This document shows, in pieces, positions 9,099 through 17,649 of a stretch of 64,000 nt of DNA (position 1 is the stretch's first letter; each line of letters starts with the position of its first letter). The stretch comes from Altererythrobacter lutimaris (GTDB lineage Bacteria; Pseudomonadota; Alphaproteobacteria; Sphingomonadales; Sphingomonadaceae). The position numbers and the translations under genes were made by a program. The notes under the pieces are model-generated. The model saw nothing but the letters and a program-made list of their open reading frames with translations. It searched no databases and was not told the DNA's origin. Where the stretch lies: NCBI RefSeq assembly GCF_013371495.1, contig NZ_JABWTA010000001.1, positions 248,001-312,000 of the forward strand. The letters run 5' to 3'.

Positions 9099-10205
9099 AT
9101 GAAGACCAGAGCTGCCGTAGCATTCGAAGCCAAACAGCCGCTTGAGATTGTCGAACTCGATCTGGAAGGCCCCAAGGCTGGCGAAGTTCTGGTCGAGATC
9201 ATGGCGACCGGCATTTGCCACACCGATGCCTACACGCTCGACGGGCTTGATAGCGAAGGTATTTTTCCGAGCGTCTTGGGCCACGAAGGCTGCGGCGTCG
9301 TTCGCGAGGTTGGGGAAGGGGTCACTTCCGTCAAACCCGGCGATCACGTCATCCCGCTTTACACGCCTGAATGCCGCCAGTGCAAAATGTGCCTGTCTGG
9401 CAAGACCAATCTGTGCAGCGCGATCCGCGCGACGCAGGGGCAGGGTCTGATGCCTGATGGCACGTCGCGCTTCAGCTATAAAGGCGAGACGATCTACCAC
9501 TATATGGGCTGCTCGACTTTTTCGAACTTCACGGTCCTGCCGGAAATTGCGGTCGCGAAAATCCGCGACGACGCGCCCTTCGATACGACCTGCTATGTCG
9601 GCTGCGGTGTCACGACAGGTGTGGGCGCAGTGACCAATACCGCCAAGGTCCAACCCGGCGATAATGTCGTCGTGTTCGGGCTGGGAGGGATTGGCCTCAA
9701 CGTCATCCAGGGCGCGAAGATGGCGGGTGCGGACCGCATTGTCGGCGTCGATATCAACCCTGCCAAACGCGAATGGGGCGAGAAGTTCGGCATGACCGAC
9801 TTCGTCAACCCACGCGAGACTGCGAATGTAGTCGACCATCTGATCGAACTGCTCGATGGCGGCGCGGACTACAGCTTTGACTGCACCGGCAATGTCGAAG
9901 TGATGCGCGATGCGCTGGAGTGCTGTCACAAGGGGTGGGGCACGTCGATCATCATTGGCGTTGCAGAGGCAGGCCGCGAGATTTCGACCCGGCCTTTTCA
10001 GCTTGTCACTGGGCGCAATTGGCGCGGCACGGCCTTTGGCGGCGCAAAAGGGCGGACGGATGTTCCCAAGATTGTCGACTGGTACATGAACGGCAAGATC
10101 AAGATCGATCCGATGATCACGCATCGCTTGTCGCTTGAGGAAATCAACAAGGGCTTTGACCTGATGCATGCAGGCGAAAGCATCCGCAGCGTGGTGGTCT
10201 ATTGA
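9099..10205 (+). CDS. frmA: S-(hydroxymethyl)glutathione dehydrogenase / class III alcohol dehydrogenase
   Basis: A 368-residue zinc-dependent medium-chain dehydrogenase that oxidises S-hydroxymethylglutathione, detoxifying formaldehyde, and can reduce S-nitrosoglutathione. Evidence: the catalytic-zinc motif [10 protein letters not shown] with GHEGCG, the four structural-zinc cysteines in [15 protein letters not shown], the class III signature CSTFSNFTV, and the NAD motif [15 protein letters not shown]. Start ATG 9099 follows GGGGGAGAGG. It overlaps the cupin gene by one base. No S-formylglutathione hydrolase gene is adjacent. Confidence 0.97.
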   Translation: MKTRAAVAFEAKQPLEIVELDLEGPKAGEVLVEIMATGICHTDAYTLDGLDSEGIFPSVLGHEGCGVVREVGEGVTSVKPGDHVIPLYTPECRQCKMCLSGKTNLCSAIRATQGQGLMPDGTSRFSYKGETIYHYMGCSTFSNFTVLPEIAVAKIRDDAPFDTTCYVGCGVTTGVGAVTNTAKVQPGDNVVVFGLGGIGLNVIQGAKMAGADRIVGVDINPAKREWGEKFGMTDFVNPRETANVVDHLIELLDGGADYSFDCTGNVEVMRDALECCHKGWGTSIIIGVAEAGREISTRPFQLVTGRNWRGTAFGGAKGRTDVPKIVDWYMNGKIKIDPMITHRLSLEEINKGFDLMHAGESIRSVVVY

Positions 10206-10573
10206 TGGCTGAGAGCGCACCCACCAAAGTCAATCTGTCAAACAAGCTCGCGCTGTTTTCCGATCATTGGGCGCCGCGCATCGTCGGCCGTTACAATGAC
10301 AATGAGGTTCGGCTGGTCAAAGCTTCCGGTGATTTTCAGTGGCACAAGCATGACGATACGGACGAGCTGTTTCTCGTGCTTGAAGGCCAACTCGTGATGG
10401 AGTTTCGCGGCTCGACGCAAACACTTGGGGCTGGTGAGATGATCATCGTTCCTCGCGGTGTCGAGCACTTCCCGCGCGTACCGGAAGGCGAGGTCAAACT
10501 GTTGCTGATGGACCCGCGCGATACGCCCAACACCGGGGATCCCGAGACAGCCTACAGAGCCAATGAAATTTGA
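10205..10573 (+). CDS. Cupin domain-containing protein
   Basis: A small single-domain cupin of about 122 residues. The metal-binding cupin motif 1 reads HKHDDTDELFLVLEGQLVMEF and motif 2 follows as PRGVEHFPRVPEG. ATG at 10205 overlaps the frmA stop; a TTG three bases upstream is possible but less likely. Coupling to frmA suggests a helper role in formaldehyde or aldehyde metabolism, which is an inference. It may be an isomerase, a dioxygenase or a non-catalytic binding protein. A 179-bp gap follows with no convincing gene. Confidence 0.9.
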   Translation: MAESAPTKVNLSNKLALFSDHWAPRIVGRYNDNEVRLVKASGDFQWHKHDDTDELFLVLEGQLVMEFRGSTQTLGAGEMIIVPRGVEHFPRVPEGEVKLLLMDPRDTPNTGDPETAYRANEI

Positions 10574-10752
10574 GTTGGCCGGTTTCCTACACAGGCGAGA
10601 GGTGCCTATTTGGGAAACATGCGCGCTCTCAGCCATTTGTATAGTGTAATCATAACTTTACGCGCAAATTCCGGTTCAGAACTTTTTCTCCCTGGACTGT
10701 GTAACATGCGTATCCAACACGCGGCCTTTGATAGCCCCGAAAGAGACGAATC

Positions 10753-12186
10753 ATGAGCGAATATCCTGACCTTCACTTGCTGATCGGCGGCGAGAAACTG
10801 AGCGGCGATGGGCGCGAGAGCGAAGATGTGATCAGCCCGATGACGGGCGATGCCATGGCAGCGCTTCCGCATGCGACTGCGGATGATCTCGACGCTGCGC
10901 TTGAGAATGCTCAGAAAGGCTTTGCCGAATGGCGGCTGGCTCCAGCGGACAAGCGCGAAGGCGTGCTGCGTGAGGCAGCTAAGCTGCTGCGCGAACGGGC
11001 AGGCACAATTGCTGACATGCTGGCGCGCGAGCAAGGCAAGCCGATTGCTCAGGCCAAAGGCGAAGTGATCTACTCGGCCATGCTGTTCGAGTTCTATGCA
11101 GGCGAGTGCAAGCGAACCTACGGTCGGACGCTCGTGCGGCCTGAGGGGCAGCGCAGCGAAGTGCGCTATGATCCGGTCGGGCCTGTCGCGGCCTTCGCGC
11201 CGTGGAACTTCCCGGCATTGAACGTCGCACGCAAAGTGGGCGGGCCGATTGCGGCGGGCTGCTCGGTCATCGTCAAGCCGTCAGAGGAAACGCCAGCTGC
11301 TGGTCTCGCCGTGGCGCAGGCACTGCTTGATGCGGGCTGCCCGCCGGATGTATGCCAGGTTGTGTTCGGTGTACCTTCGGATGTCAGCGAGCACCTGCTG
11401 GTATCGCCGATCATCCGCAAGCTCTCATTCACCGGTTCAACCAAGGTCGGCAAGCATCTTGCGAAGCTGGCGGCAGAAGATCTGAAGCGCACGACCATGG
11501 AACTGGGCGGACATGCGCCAATCCTGGTCTTTGCGGACAGTGATATCGACCGCGCGCTCGATACCATGGTGCCGAACGCCTATCGCAATGGCGGGCAGGT
11601 GTGCGTGAGCCCAACGCGCTTCCTTGTCGAAGAGCCGGTTTACGAGCGCTTCCGAGATGGGTTCGTCGAACGTGTCGAGAAGATGGTTGTTGGCGATCCA
11701 CTGGACAAGGCGAGCGATATGGGACCGATGGCCAATGCGCGCGGGCCGGACCAGATGGAGCGTATGATTGGTGATGCGAAGGACAAGGGCGCCGAGTGCC
11801 TGACGGGCGGCGAGCGGATCGGCAACCAAGGCTTCTTTTTCAAGCCGACAGTGCTTGCAGAAGTGCCGGAAGAGGCTGAAATCATGCAAGAAGAGCCGTT
11901 CGGGCCGGTCTCGATCATCAATCGCTATGCCGGTGAGGCCGAGATGATCGAAGAGGCCAATCGTCTGCCTTATGGGCTTGCGGCTTATGCGTGGACGAAG
12001 GATTCAGCGCGGCGTCAGCGGCTTGCGCGCGATGTCGAGGCTGGCATGCTCGGGATCAATCATGGTTCGATCAGCGCGGCCGATGCGCCGTTTGGCGGGG
12101 TCAAATGGTCCGGTTACGGCCACGAGGACGGCGCGGAAGGTGTCATGGCTTGCATGGTCACGAAGACCGTGCACGAGATACTTTGA
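10753..12186 (+). CDS. NAD(P)+-dependent aldehyde dehydrogenase (succinate-semialdehyde dehydrogenase type)
   Basis: A complete 477-residue aldehyde dehydrogenase. Motifs seen in order: PVGPVAAFAPWNFP, KPSEETP in the cofactor site, FTGSTKVGK, the general-base MELGGHAP, the catalytic-Cys region NGGQVCVSPTRF, QEEPFGPV and PFGGVKWSGYG. The overall layout resembles succinate-semialdehyde and related dehydrogenases, but the exact substrate is open. It is monocistronic: a 179-bp gap precedes it and the maleylacetoacetate isomerase gene converges with abutting stops. Confidence 0.94.
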   Translation: MSEYPDLHLLIGGEKLSGDGRESEDVISPMTGDAMAALPHATADDLDAALENAQKGFAEWRLAPADKREGVLREAAKLLRERAGTIADMLAREQGKPIAQAKGEVIYSAMLFEFYAGECKRTYGRTLVRPEGQRSEVRYDPVGPVAAFAPWNFPALNVARKVGGPIAAGCSVIVKPSEETPAAGLAVAQALLDAGCPPDVCQVVFGVPSDVSEHLLVSPIIRKLSFTGSTKVGKHLAKLAAEDLKRTTMELGGHAPILVFADSDIDRALDTMVPNAYRNGGQVCVSPTRFLVEEPVYERFRDGFVERVEKMVVGDPLDKASDMGPMANARGPDQMERMIGDAKDKGAECLTGGERIGNQGFFFKPTVLAEVPEEAEIMQEEPFGPVSIINRYAGEAEMIEEANRLPYGLAAYAWTKDSARRQRLARDVEAGMLGINHGSISAADAPFGGVKWSGYGHEDGAEGVMACMVTKTVHEIL

Positions 12187-12834
12187 TCACGCGCTGTCGG
12201 GCTTGGGCGCGTCAACCTGATTGTCCGGATGGGCGCGCTGGAAAGCGGGCAGCGCAAGGCAAGCCTCTTCAATGCGTGTCATGTGCGGATAATTGCCCAT
12301 ATCCATGCTGAACCTTCGAGCATTATACATCTGTGGGAGAAGCAAAACCTCGAACAGACCGGGCGTTTCCAGCAGGAAGTCTTGCGACCCGTGCTGAGCA
12401 AGCCTTGCCTCTACCGGGTCAAAAGTCCGTGTAAGCCAATGCCGGTACCAGTCATCCAATTGTGGCTGTGAAGCATCGAAGTTCGTTTGGAGATACTTCA
12501 GGACCGGCAGATTGTTTGGAGCGTGCGTTTCGGTCGCAATGGCATAAGCGAGCTCGCGGACGCTGAAGCGGGTTTCGAGGTCAGCTGGAAGGAGCGGGTT
12601 CTCTGGATAGGCCTCGTCCAGCCATTCAAGCTGAGCCATAGATTGCGCGCGATCTCGTCCGTCAGCAACGAGCAAAGGCACGCTGCCGAAGGGATTGCGA
12701 CTGGTGTAGATATCGCTCTTCTGTTCGCTCGCGAGGAGGTCTACCGGAAAGTATTCGTACTCAATTCCTTTGAGCTCCAGTGCAATGCGAAGCCGGTAGG
12801 TCGTCGAACTGCGAAAGTATCCATAGAGCTTCAT
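12187..12834 (-). CDS. maiA: Maleylacetoacetate isomerase-like zeta-class glutathione S-transferase
   Basis: A 215-residue GST. The zeta-class SSxxYRxRIAL motif appears as RSSTTYRLRIALELKG near residue 8, followed by NPFGSVPLLV and the QSMAQLEWLDEAYP segment. These GSTs isomerise maleylacetoacetate to fumarylacetoacetate in tyrosine/phenylacetate breakdown. Start ATG 12834 follows AGGAAAGGG. The longer frame to 12882 would run into the upstream gene. Neither homogentisate dioxygenase nor fumarylacetoacetase is adjacent, so another zeta-GST activity remains possible. It is 13 bases downstream of the glutaryl-CoA dehydrogenase gene. Confidence 0.88.
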   Translation of the reverse strand: MKLYGYFRSSTTYRLRIALELKGIEYEYFPVDLLASEQKSDIYTSRNPFGSVPLLVADGRDRAQSMAQLEWLDEAYPENPLLPADLETRFSVRELAYAIATETHAPNNLPVLKYLQTNFDASQPQLDDWYRHWLTRTFDPVEARLAQHGSQDFLLETPGLFEVLLLPQMYNARRFSMDMGNYPHMTRIEEACLALPAFQRAHPDNQVDAPKPDSA

Positions 12835-12847
12835 CAACGACCCTTTC

Positions 12848-14032
12848 CTAAAACGCTGCGAGACCTGTAATGCCGCGACCAAGGATCAGCGCGTGCACGT
12901 CATGAGTGCCTTCATAGGTGTTGACCGTCTCAAGGTTCACCATGTGACGGATCACTTGGTATTCCTCGGAAATGCCATTGCCGCCATGCATGTCGCGCGC
13001 GGCCCGTGCGATATCGAGTGCTTTGCCGACATTGTTGCGTTTGACGACGCTAATCATGTCGGGCGCGAAACGGCCTTCATCCATCAGCCGGCCAACGCGC
13101 AAGCTACCTTGCAAGCCGAGCGCGATATCGGTGAGCATGTCAGCGAGCTTCTTCTGGAACAGCTGCGTTGCGGCGAGCGGACGTCCGAACTGCTTGCGGT
13201 CCAAACCATATTGGCGCGCTGCGTGCATGCAAAATTCCGCAGCGCCCATCGCGCCCCAGCTGATGCCATAACGGGCGCGGTTGAGGCATCCGAAAGGCCC
13301 TTTGAGGCCTTGGACATCGGGCAGCAGAGCGTCCGGGCCGACCCTTACATCGTCCATGACGATCATACCAGTCGTTGATGCACGAAGCGAAATCTTTCCT
13401 TCGATCTTAGGCGCGGAAAGGCCTTTCATGCCTTTTTCCAGCACGAAGCCGCGAATACCGCCGCCATGTTCCTCGCTTTTCGCCCAAACGACAAACACAT
13501 CCGCGAAAGGCGCGTTGGAAATCCATGTCTTCGAGCCATTGAGGACGTAGCCATCACCGTCCTTCTTCGCGACCGTCTTCATTCCGCCGGGGTCCGAACC
13601 CGCGTCAGGTTCAGTGAGGCCAAAGCAGCCAATCAGCTCGCCAGAAGCGAGCCCGGGCAGATACTTCTTGCGCTGCTCCTCTGAGCCATAGGCATGGATC
13701 GGATACATCACCAAGCTCGACTGCACAGACGCCATGGAGCGATATCCGCTGTCCACTCGCTCGATCTCGCGCGCGATCAGACCGTAGGCGACATAGCTAG
13801 CGCCCGCTCCGCCATATTCTTCGGGGATCGTTGCGCCAAGCAATCCGGCCTGACCAAACAGCGGGAACAGCTCTGGCGCGTCAACTTCGTCGCGGAAGGC
13901 GTCGATCACACGCGGTTGCAGTTCGCTTTGCGCAAAGCCGCGCGCTGCGTCCCGGATCATGCGCTCATCTTCAGTGAGCTGCGTTTCGAGATCGAAGGGG
14001 TCTTCCCAATTAAACGGGACCATGTTGGCCAC
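12848..14032 (-). CDS. gcdH: Glutaryl-CoA dehydrogenase (acyl-CoA dehydrogenase family)
   Basis: A flavoprotein of about 394 residues that oxidises and decarboxylates glutaryl-CoA to crotonyl-CoA in lysine/tryptophan breakdown. GCDH marks: [11 protein letters not shown] carrying the substrate-binding Arg region, [16 protein letters not shown], the FAD segment SKTWISNAP, and the catalytic Glu in [13 protein letters not shown] favour GTG 14032 as the start because AGGAG sits 6 bases upstream; ATG 14023 lies three codons in with poorer spacing. It is probably co-transcribed with maiA. The electron acceptor would be ETF. Confidence 0.93.
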   Translation of the reverse strand: MANMVPFNWEDPFDLETQLTEDERMIRDAARGFAQSELQPRVIDAFRDEVDAPELFPLFGQAGLLGATIPEEYGGAGASYVAYGLIAREIERVDSGYRSMASVQSSLVMYPIHAYGSEEQRKKYLPGLASGELIGCFGLTEPDAGSDPGGMKTVAKKDGDGYVLNGSKTWISNAPFADVFVVWAKSEEHGGGIRGFVLEKGMKGLSAPKIEGKISLRASTTGMIVMDDVRVGPDALLPDVQGLKGPFGCLNRARYGISWGAMGAAEFCMHAARQYGLDRKQFGRPLAATQLFQKKLADMLTDIALGLQGSLRVGRLMDEGRFAPDMISVVKRNNVGKALDIARAARDMHGGNGISEEYQVIRHMVNLETVNTYEGTHDVHALILGRGITGLAAF

Positions 14033-14168
14033 TGGTTGCTCCTGAAACTGGTTTTCCGTCCCTTTCGCAGGTGCACAGGCACGCTGCAAGAGCGTTCAGG
14101 AGATAATGTGAAGCGCTGCTGGCTTGCCGCCAGCGTATTGTGCTGCGGCGCTGCTTCCGACCGAGGGC

Positions 14169-14525
14169 TTAGCCTGCAAGCGCTGCATTCACAGCCTCGA
14201 GCACTTCGGCAGGTGGGCAAGGTTTGGCGAGTGAATGGGCGTCAGGAAATCGGTTCTCGACTTCGTCGGTCGAGTAATTGCCGGTATGGAATATGATCGG
14301 GATATCTTCCTCGGCGAGCTTTTGAGCTAGCGGGTAAACAACGCCGTCGTCCAGCTTTACATCGAGGATCGCCAAGTCGGGCTTTTCTTTCTGAAAGGCA
14401 AGCATTGCCGAAGAGATGTCTCTGTGAGGCCCTTCAACAATAAAGCCAGCCTCTTCAACTGTATCGATCAGGTCGCACGCGACGATTGCTTCATCTTCTG
14501 CGACCAGAATTCGCGGCTGCACCAT
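14169..14525 (-). CDS. Single-domain response regulator
   Basis: A 118-residue stand-alone receiver domain. It has the acidic pair in LVAEDEAIV, the phospho-acceptor Asp in LAILDVKLDDG, the Thr switch residue in FHTGNYS and the conserved Lys in SLAKPCPP. No output domain follows, so it probably acts by protein-protein contact or as a phosphate sink. ATG 14525 has AGAGGG 8 bases upstream. A sigma-EcfG-type promoter lies directly upstream, which ties it to the general stress response. No histidine kinase is adjacent. Confidence 0.92.
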   Translation of the reverse strand: MVQPRILVAEDEAIVACDLIDTVEEAGFIVEGPHRDISSAMLAFQKEKPDLAILDVKLDDGVVYPLAQKLAEEDIPIIFHTGNYSTDEVENRFPDAHSLAKPCPPAEVLEAVNAALAG

Positions 14526-14546
14526 CCTCAAAACCCTCTGCATGTG

Positions 14547-14564
14547 TTGTGTTATACAACACAA
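14547..14564. promoter_or_regulatory. Inverted repeat at the predicted transcription start
   Basis: TTGTGTT-ATAC-AACACAA, two perfect 7-base arms around 4 bases. It lies across the transcription start predicted from the EcfG promoter and upstream of the response-regulator start codon. It may be an operator or a short leader hairpin. The protein that would bind it is unknown. Confidence 0.5.
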
Positions 14565-14589
14565 ACGTCGGTTCCGTCCAAGTTGTTCC
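14563..14589 (-). promoter_or_regulatory. Candidate sigma-EcfG (general stress response) promoter
   Basis: Read on the minus strand, GGAAC (14589-14585) is followed by exactly 17 bases and then CGTT(T) (14567-14563). The known alphaproteobacterial EcfG consensus is GGAAC-N16/17-CGTT. A transcript would start near 14556 and leave a leader of about 30 bases that carries the AGAGGG ribosome site of the response regulator. Confidence 0.75.
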
Positions 14590-14613
14590 CAGAAAAACTG
14601 ATCCAGATCAAAT

Positions 14614-15180
14614 CTATTGCGTGTTTCCGAATTGGTTCGCGAAGCCGATTTCGTCCCCTGCTGCGAGCATTTTCGCTTGATCGACCCAGGAATCGCGACG
14701 GATCCGACCTTGAAAACGGCCCAATCCAGCATCGATCCGGTCCACATCGGCATCGGACCATTCTGCTATTTGAGCGAACGTTGTTATGCCTTGTTCTTGC
14801 AACATGGCTGACAGTTTCGGGCCCAATCCTTTGATCCGGGTGAGATCGTCTGCGCCAGAGCCGGACGAAGCCGACGACGGAGTTGGCGGCTTTGACGGGA
14901 CGACTGCCGCGCCAGTCTCGGCATCTGCAGTCGCACTTGCATGAGTGACCTTTTGCGAATTGGCCGCTTCAGACAGTGTGCTGGCTGCCGGTGGTGCTTT
15001 GATCAGCGCGTCGTTGCGTGCGGCTGGCGCGGCACCTTCATCGAGGACATCCTTCTTCGAGTCTTCATGGCGTTTAATTGACGTCTTGCGATTGGCCGCA
15101 AAGGCAAACCAAGCAATCGCCAGTCCGACAAGAAATGCAATGAGCAGGTAAGGCCAATAAGTGGCTAGAAGTTCAGGCAT
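14614..15180 (-). CDS. Membrane-anchored protein with C-terminal helix-hairpin-helix domain
   Basis: A 188-residue protein with one N-terminal membrane segment (YWPYLLIAFLVGLAIAWFAF), a low-complexity Ala/Ser/Pro linker of about 80 residues and a C-terminal domain containing DDLTRIKGLGPKLSAMLQ. That is the helix-hairpin-helix fold annotated as flap-endonuclease-like or ribosomal-L21-like in other bacteria. ATG 15180 has AGAGGAA close upstream; TTG 15198 is an alternative. It is the last gene of an envelope operon with an OmpA-like protein and a 42-residue membrane protein. The helix-hairpin-helix could bind DNA or protein; catalysis is not supported. Confidence 0.82.
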   Translation of the reverse strand: MPELLATYWPYLLIAFLVGLAIAWFAFAANRKTSIKRHEDSKKDVLDEGAAPAARNDALIKAPPAASTLSEAANSQKVTHASATADAETGAAVVPSKPPTPSSASSGSGADDLTRIKGLGPKLSAMLQEQGITTFAQIAEWSDADVDRIDAGLGRFQGRIRRDSWVDQAKMLAAGDEIGFANQFGNTQ

Positions 15181-15194
15181 CAATTCCTCTTTGG

Positions 15195-15323
15195 TCAATC
15201 ATCTTTCTGGAGACGCGCGCGGCGCGGCAAGCGGATGGGTGCGGCTGACAAAAGCCACCCGATTACAAGGCCAAGGCCATATGCGGCAAGGCACAGAACC
15301 ATGACTTCGGCCCATACTGCCAT
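15195..15323 (-). CDS. Small single-pass membrane protein (42 aa)
   Basis: A 42-residue protein with a single membrane helix (VMVLCLAAYGLGLVIGWLL) and a basic tail rich in Arg/Lys (RLPRRARLQKDD). ATG 15323 lies one base after the OmpA-like stop, so it is probably translationally coupled. The longer frame to 15386 would overlap the OmpA-like gene. It lies between the OmpA-like protein and the helix-hairpin-helix protein. Function unknown; it may be an assembly partner for the operon products. Confidence 0.65.
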   Translation of the reverse strand: MAVWAEVMVLCLAAYGLGLVIGWLLSAAPIRLPRRARLQKDD

Positions 15324-15324
15324 T

Positions 15325-16065
15325 TTATCGAGGCCCCGGCGTATCGATGGGGGTCGGTTCGAACGGTACTGTTGCAACGACTTCAAAATCGATCCGCCGA
15401 TTAGCCGGATCAGTCGGCAGTAATCCTTCTACCGGCTCGCTTGAACCAAGGCCTTCGACCCTAAGGCCTTCAGACGGGATGCCTCGCGCAATCAGGGCGC
15501 GCTCGACGGCGCGTGCGCGGGCTTTCGAAAGAGCAATGTTTACCTCTTCATCACCCGATGAATCGGTGTGACCAGTGATCGAAATGATGCTTCCAAGGCA
15601 TGGACGAAGAGCCGCGGCGACTTCATCGATCAACGTTCCGTTTGCAGGCGACAGCGAGCTTGAGGTTTCTTCAAAGCGCAGCGTCCGGGCGGCCAGCAAC
15701 GCTTCTACATCATCCTGACAATGGAGCGGTGACAAAGGCTGCTCGGTTGACCGTGCCAACATCGAGCCATCCGCCCAGCGCACTCCTCCCACTCCCGGAA
15801 GGCTTGCAACCGCCTTTGCGACTGCGTCGCGCGTCGCTTCGCTATGTTGCTCGCCGCCCGATAACAAAGGATGGCGAGTTGGATTGCCGAACCGGTCAGC
15901 GAATTCTGCGCTGATCCCGACGCCACCATTTTCTGCAATCGCGGCTGCAGTCTTTGCCGAGAGTGCATCAAGAAACGCATCGTCGCTGCGCGCAGCACCT
16001 GCGATGCCAACGCTCACGCTGGCTAGTGCACCTGCAATAATAAGGATGGACGGGCGGATCCGCAT
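15325..16065 (-). CDS. OmpA-family periplasmic/outer-membrane protein
   Basis: A 246-residue protein with a signal peptide (cleavage probably near GIAGAARSDD), a BON-like stretch (AVAKAVASLPGVGGVRWADG) and a C-terminal OmpA/MotB peptidoglycan-binding domain. That domain includes ISITGHTDSSGDEEVN, LSKARARAVERALIARG and NRRIDFEV, with the Asp and Arg positions that bind diaminopimelate. The first gene of a three-gene operon. It probably anchors something to the cell wall. A combined BON-OmpA layout is known from envelope and sporulation-like contexts, but the role here is open. Confidence 0.88.
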   Translation of the reverse strand: MRIRPSILIIAGALASVSVGIAGAARSDDAFLDALSAKTAAAIAENGGVGISAEFADRFGNPTRHPLLSGGEQHSEATRDAVAKAVASLPGVGGVRWADGSMLARSTEQPLSPLHCQDDVEALLAARTLRFEETSSSLSPANGTLIDEVAAALRPCLGSIISITGHTDSSGDEEVNIALSKARARAVERALIARGIPSEGLRVEGLGSSEPVEGLLPTDPANRRIDFEVVATVPFEPTPIDTPGPR

Positions 16066-16107
16066 ATGCGCTGCTTAGCGCCCAAACTGCCACGCAGGAA
16101 GGCCTAT

Positions 16108-17649
16108 CTAGGGGTGATCTGCCGAGTTTGCGTCATTATCTCCGCCGCCGATATTCTTGCGGAACAACACCCGGTCTTCCGGGCCAAAGCCCTTGTGCCA
16201 GATGACATAGCCATAAGTCAGAAGGATGGCTGGAATGCCGAAGATCAGCTCGGCCCACTCCGGGAGGAGCGTTGCAAGGTAGCCAACTACCACCGCCGGC
16301 GCCGTCGCATAGACGAGAGCCCAGCGCCAATTGCCAACAGGCGCTTTGAGGATACGGCTCAGTAGGAACGCCTTCACGATACTCGCAGCCCCGAGCGCCA
16401 GCATGAGAGCCATTGCGGCTGCTGCCGCTTTGAAGGGTTCGCCAAAGTCCAAATGATTGACGAGCATGATCAGCCCGACTGTCAGGCCTGCTTGCAGGAC
16501 TATGGTTCCTATGGAGATCGCAAGATTGCGTTTGCGCGCAGTGTAGACCAGCGCACTTTCCGCAACGACGGCGGTGGCAGCGACAACCTCTGCCATCAGC
16601 AGGAACGCCAATGCACCTGTGCCGCCGACCAGATCAGGCCCACCGAGCCCCATCACCGCTTCTCCGGGAATGGCGAGGGCAAGCGCTATTCCGGCCTGAA
16701 CCGCGATGATCCAGAAACCAACCTGGCGGACTTGGGCAGCGATTGCGGCGAGATTGCCGAGCTTCAAATTTTTCGTGATGACAGGCCCGAGGATCGGCTC
16801 GAAGCTCGTCTTCAGTTTTTGCGGCAAGCTCGCGATCTGCTGGGCGAAGTAATAGATACCCACTGCCTCGGAGGCTGCAAAAAAGCCAAGGATGAAAATG
16901 TCGAGACGGCGCGTGCCCCATTCGACCGCATCAGCGACCAGCAGAGGGAAGGCCCGAGTGGTGATCTTGCCCATGCGGAACGGGTGCGGGCGCCATTGCT
17001 TCGGAAGTCCGTAGGTGCGCAGGAACGGCCAAGCAGCAGCGAGAAGCCCTGCAAAGATCGAACAGATATAGGCCAGTGCGAGCCCGGAATCGCGCGTCTC
17101 GGGGATGTAGAAGAACACGCCTGCCATGATGGAGATTGTCCAAGGCTCGACTATGGCGCGCGCTCGTACCGTGGTTGCAATGTCATAGCGATAGGCTTGA
17201 GCGGCTAGCAGGATCTCCGTCATCGCATATCCCGGGATCGCAATGATCAGCCAGATGTCATTGGCCCCATTCATGCCGTTGGGAAACATCGGCGCAGGGA
17301 ATAACCACAAAAGCAATCCTGCAAGGCTGGAGAAGATCAGCGCCAACAGCAGCCCGTCATAGACGAGGTTGGTTTGGCTGCCTTCGCCGTCCGTTAGACG
17401 CTGCGCAAGGCCGCGCTTCTCGCCAAGCGAGCACATCAAGGCCAGCAATTCGATGACGACTAGCGCTGAAGCAAAACGCCCCATTTCTTCAACGCCATAA
17501 AGGCGGGCTGCGATGAAGAGAAAAGGTATGCGCGCAAGCAACCGCAGCAAAAATCCCATGACATTGGTGCGCCCACCTTTGGCGAGCGCAGCCATGTCCT
17601 GATCGCTGGATTCCTCAGGCGGGGCTTGCGTCGATGCGGGATTGCTCAA
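16108..17649 (-). CDS. Polysaccharide flippase (Wzx/MATE-like, oligosaccharide export)
   Basis: A 513-residue inner-membrane protein with about 12-14 hydrophobic segments and the layout of the polysaccharide-export branch of the MOP superfamily. It probably flips lipid-linked glycans across the inner membrane. The start is TTG 17649, which overlaps the gpsA stop as TTGA; no in-frame ATG is close. The N-terminal 25 residues are polar and Gln/Glu-rich. No glycosyltransferases are adjacent, so the cargo is unknown. Co-transcribed with tsaD and gpsA. Confidence 0.88.
   Translation of the reverse strand: MSNPASTQAPPEESSDQDMAALAKGGRTNVMGFLLRLLARIPFLFIAARLYGVEEMGRFASALVVIELLALMCSLGEKRGLAQRLTDGEGSQTNLVYDGLLLALIFSSLAGLLLWLFPAPMFPNGMNGANDIWLIIAIPGYAMTEILLAAQAYRYDIATTVRARAIVEPWTISIMAGVFFYIPETRDSGLALAYICSIFAGLLAAAWPFLRTYGLPKQWRPHPFRMGKITTRAFPLLVADAVEWGTRRLDIFILGFFAASEAVGIYYFAQQIASLPQKLKTSFEPILGPVITKNLKLGNLAAIAAQVRQVGFWIIAVQAGIALALAIPGEAVMGLGGPDLVGGTGALAFLLMAEVVAATAVVAESALVYTARKRNLAISIGTIVLQAGLTVGLIMLVNHLDFGEPFKAAAAAMALMLALGAASIVKAFLLSRILKAPVGNWRWALVYATAPAVVVGYLATLLPEWAELIFGIPAILLTYGYVIWHKGFGPEDRVLFRKNIGGGDNDANSADHP

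Noticed and set aside
8871..10220. 449-codon minus-strand frame opposite frmA
   Set aside because: frmA on the plus strand has all zinc and NAD motifs; the antisense frame is a GC-rich artefact.
10619..10756. 45-codon plus-strand ORF before the second aldehyde dehydrogenase
   Set aside because: It overlaps the next ATG but has no ribosome site, no hydrophobic segment and no recognisable pattern, so chance is more likely.
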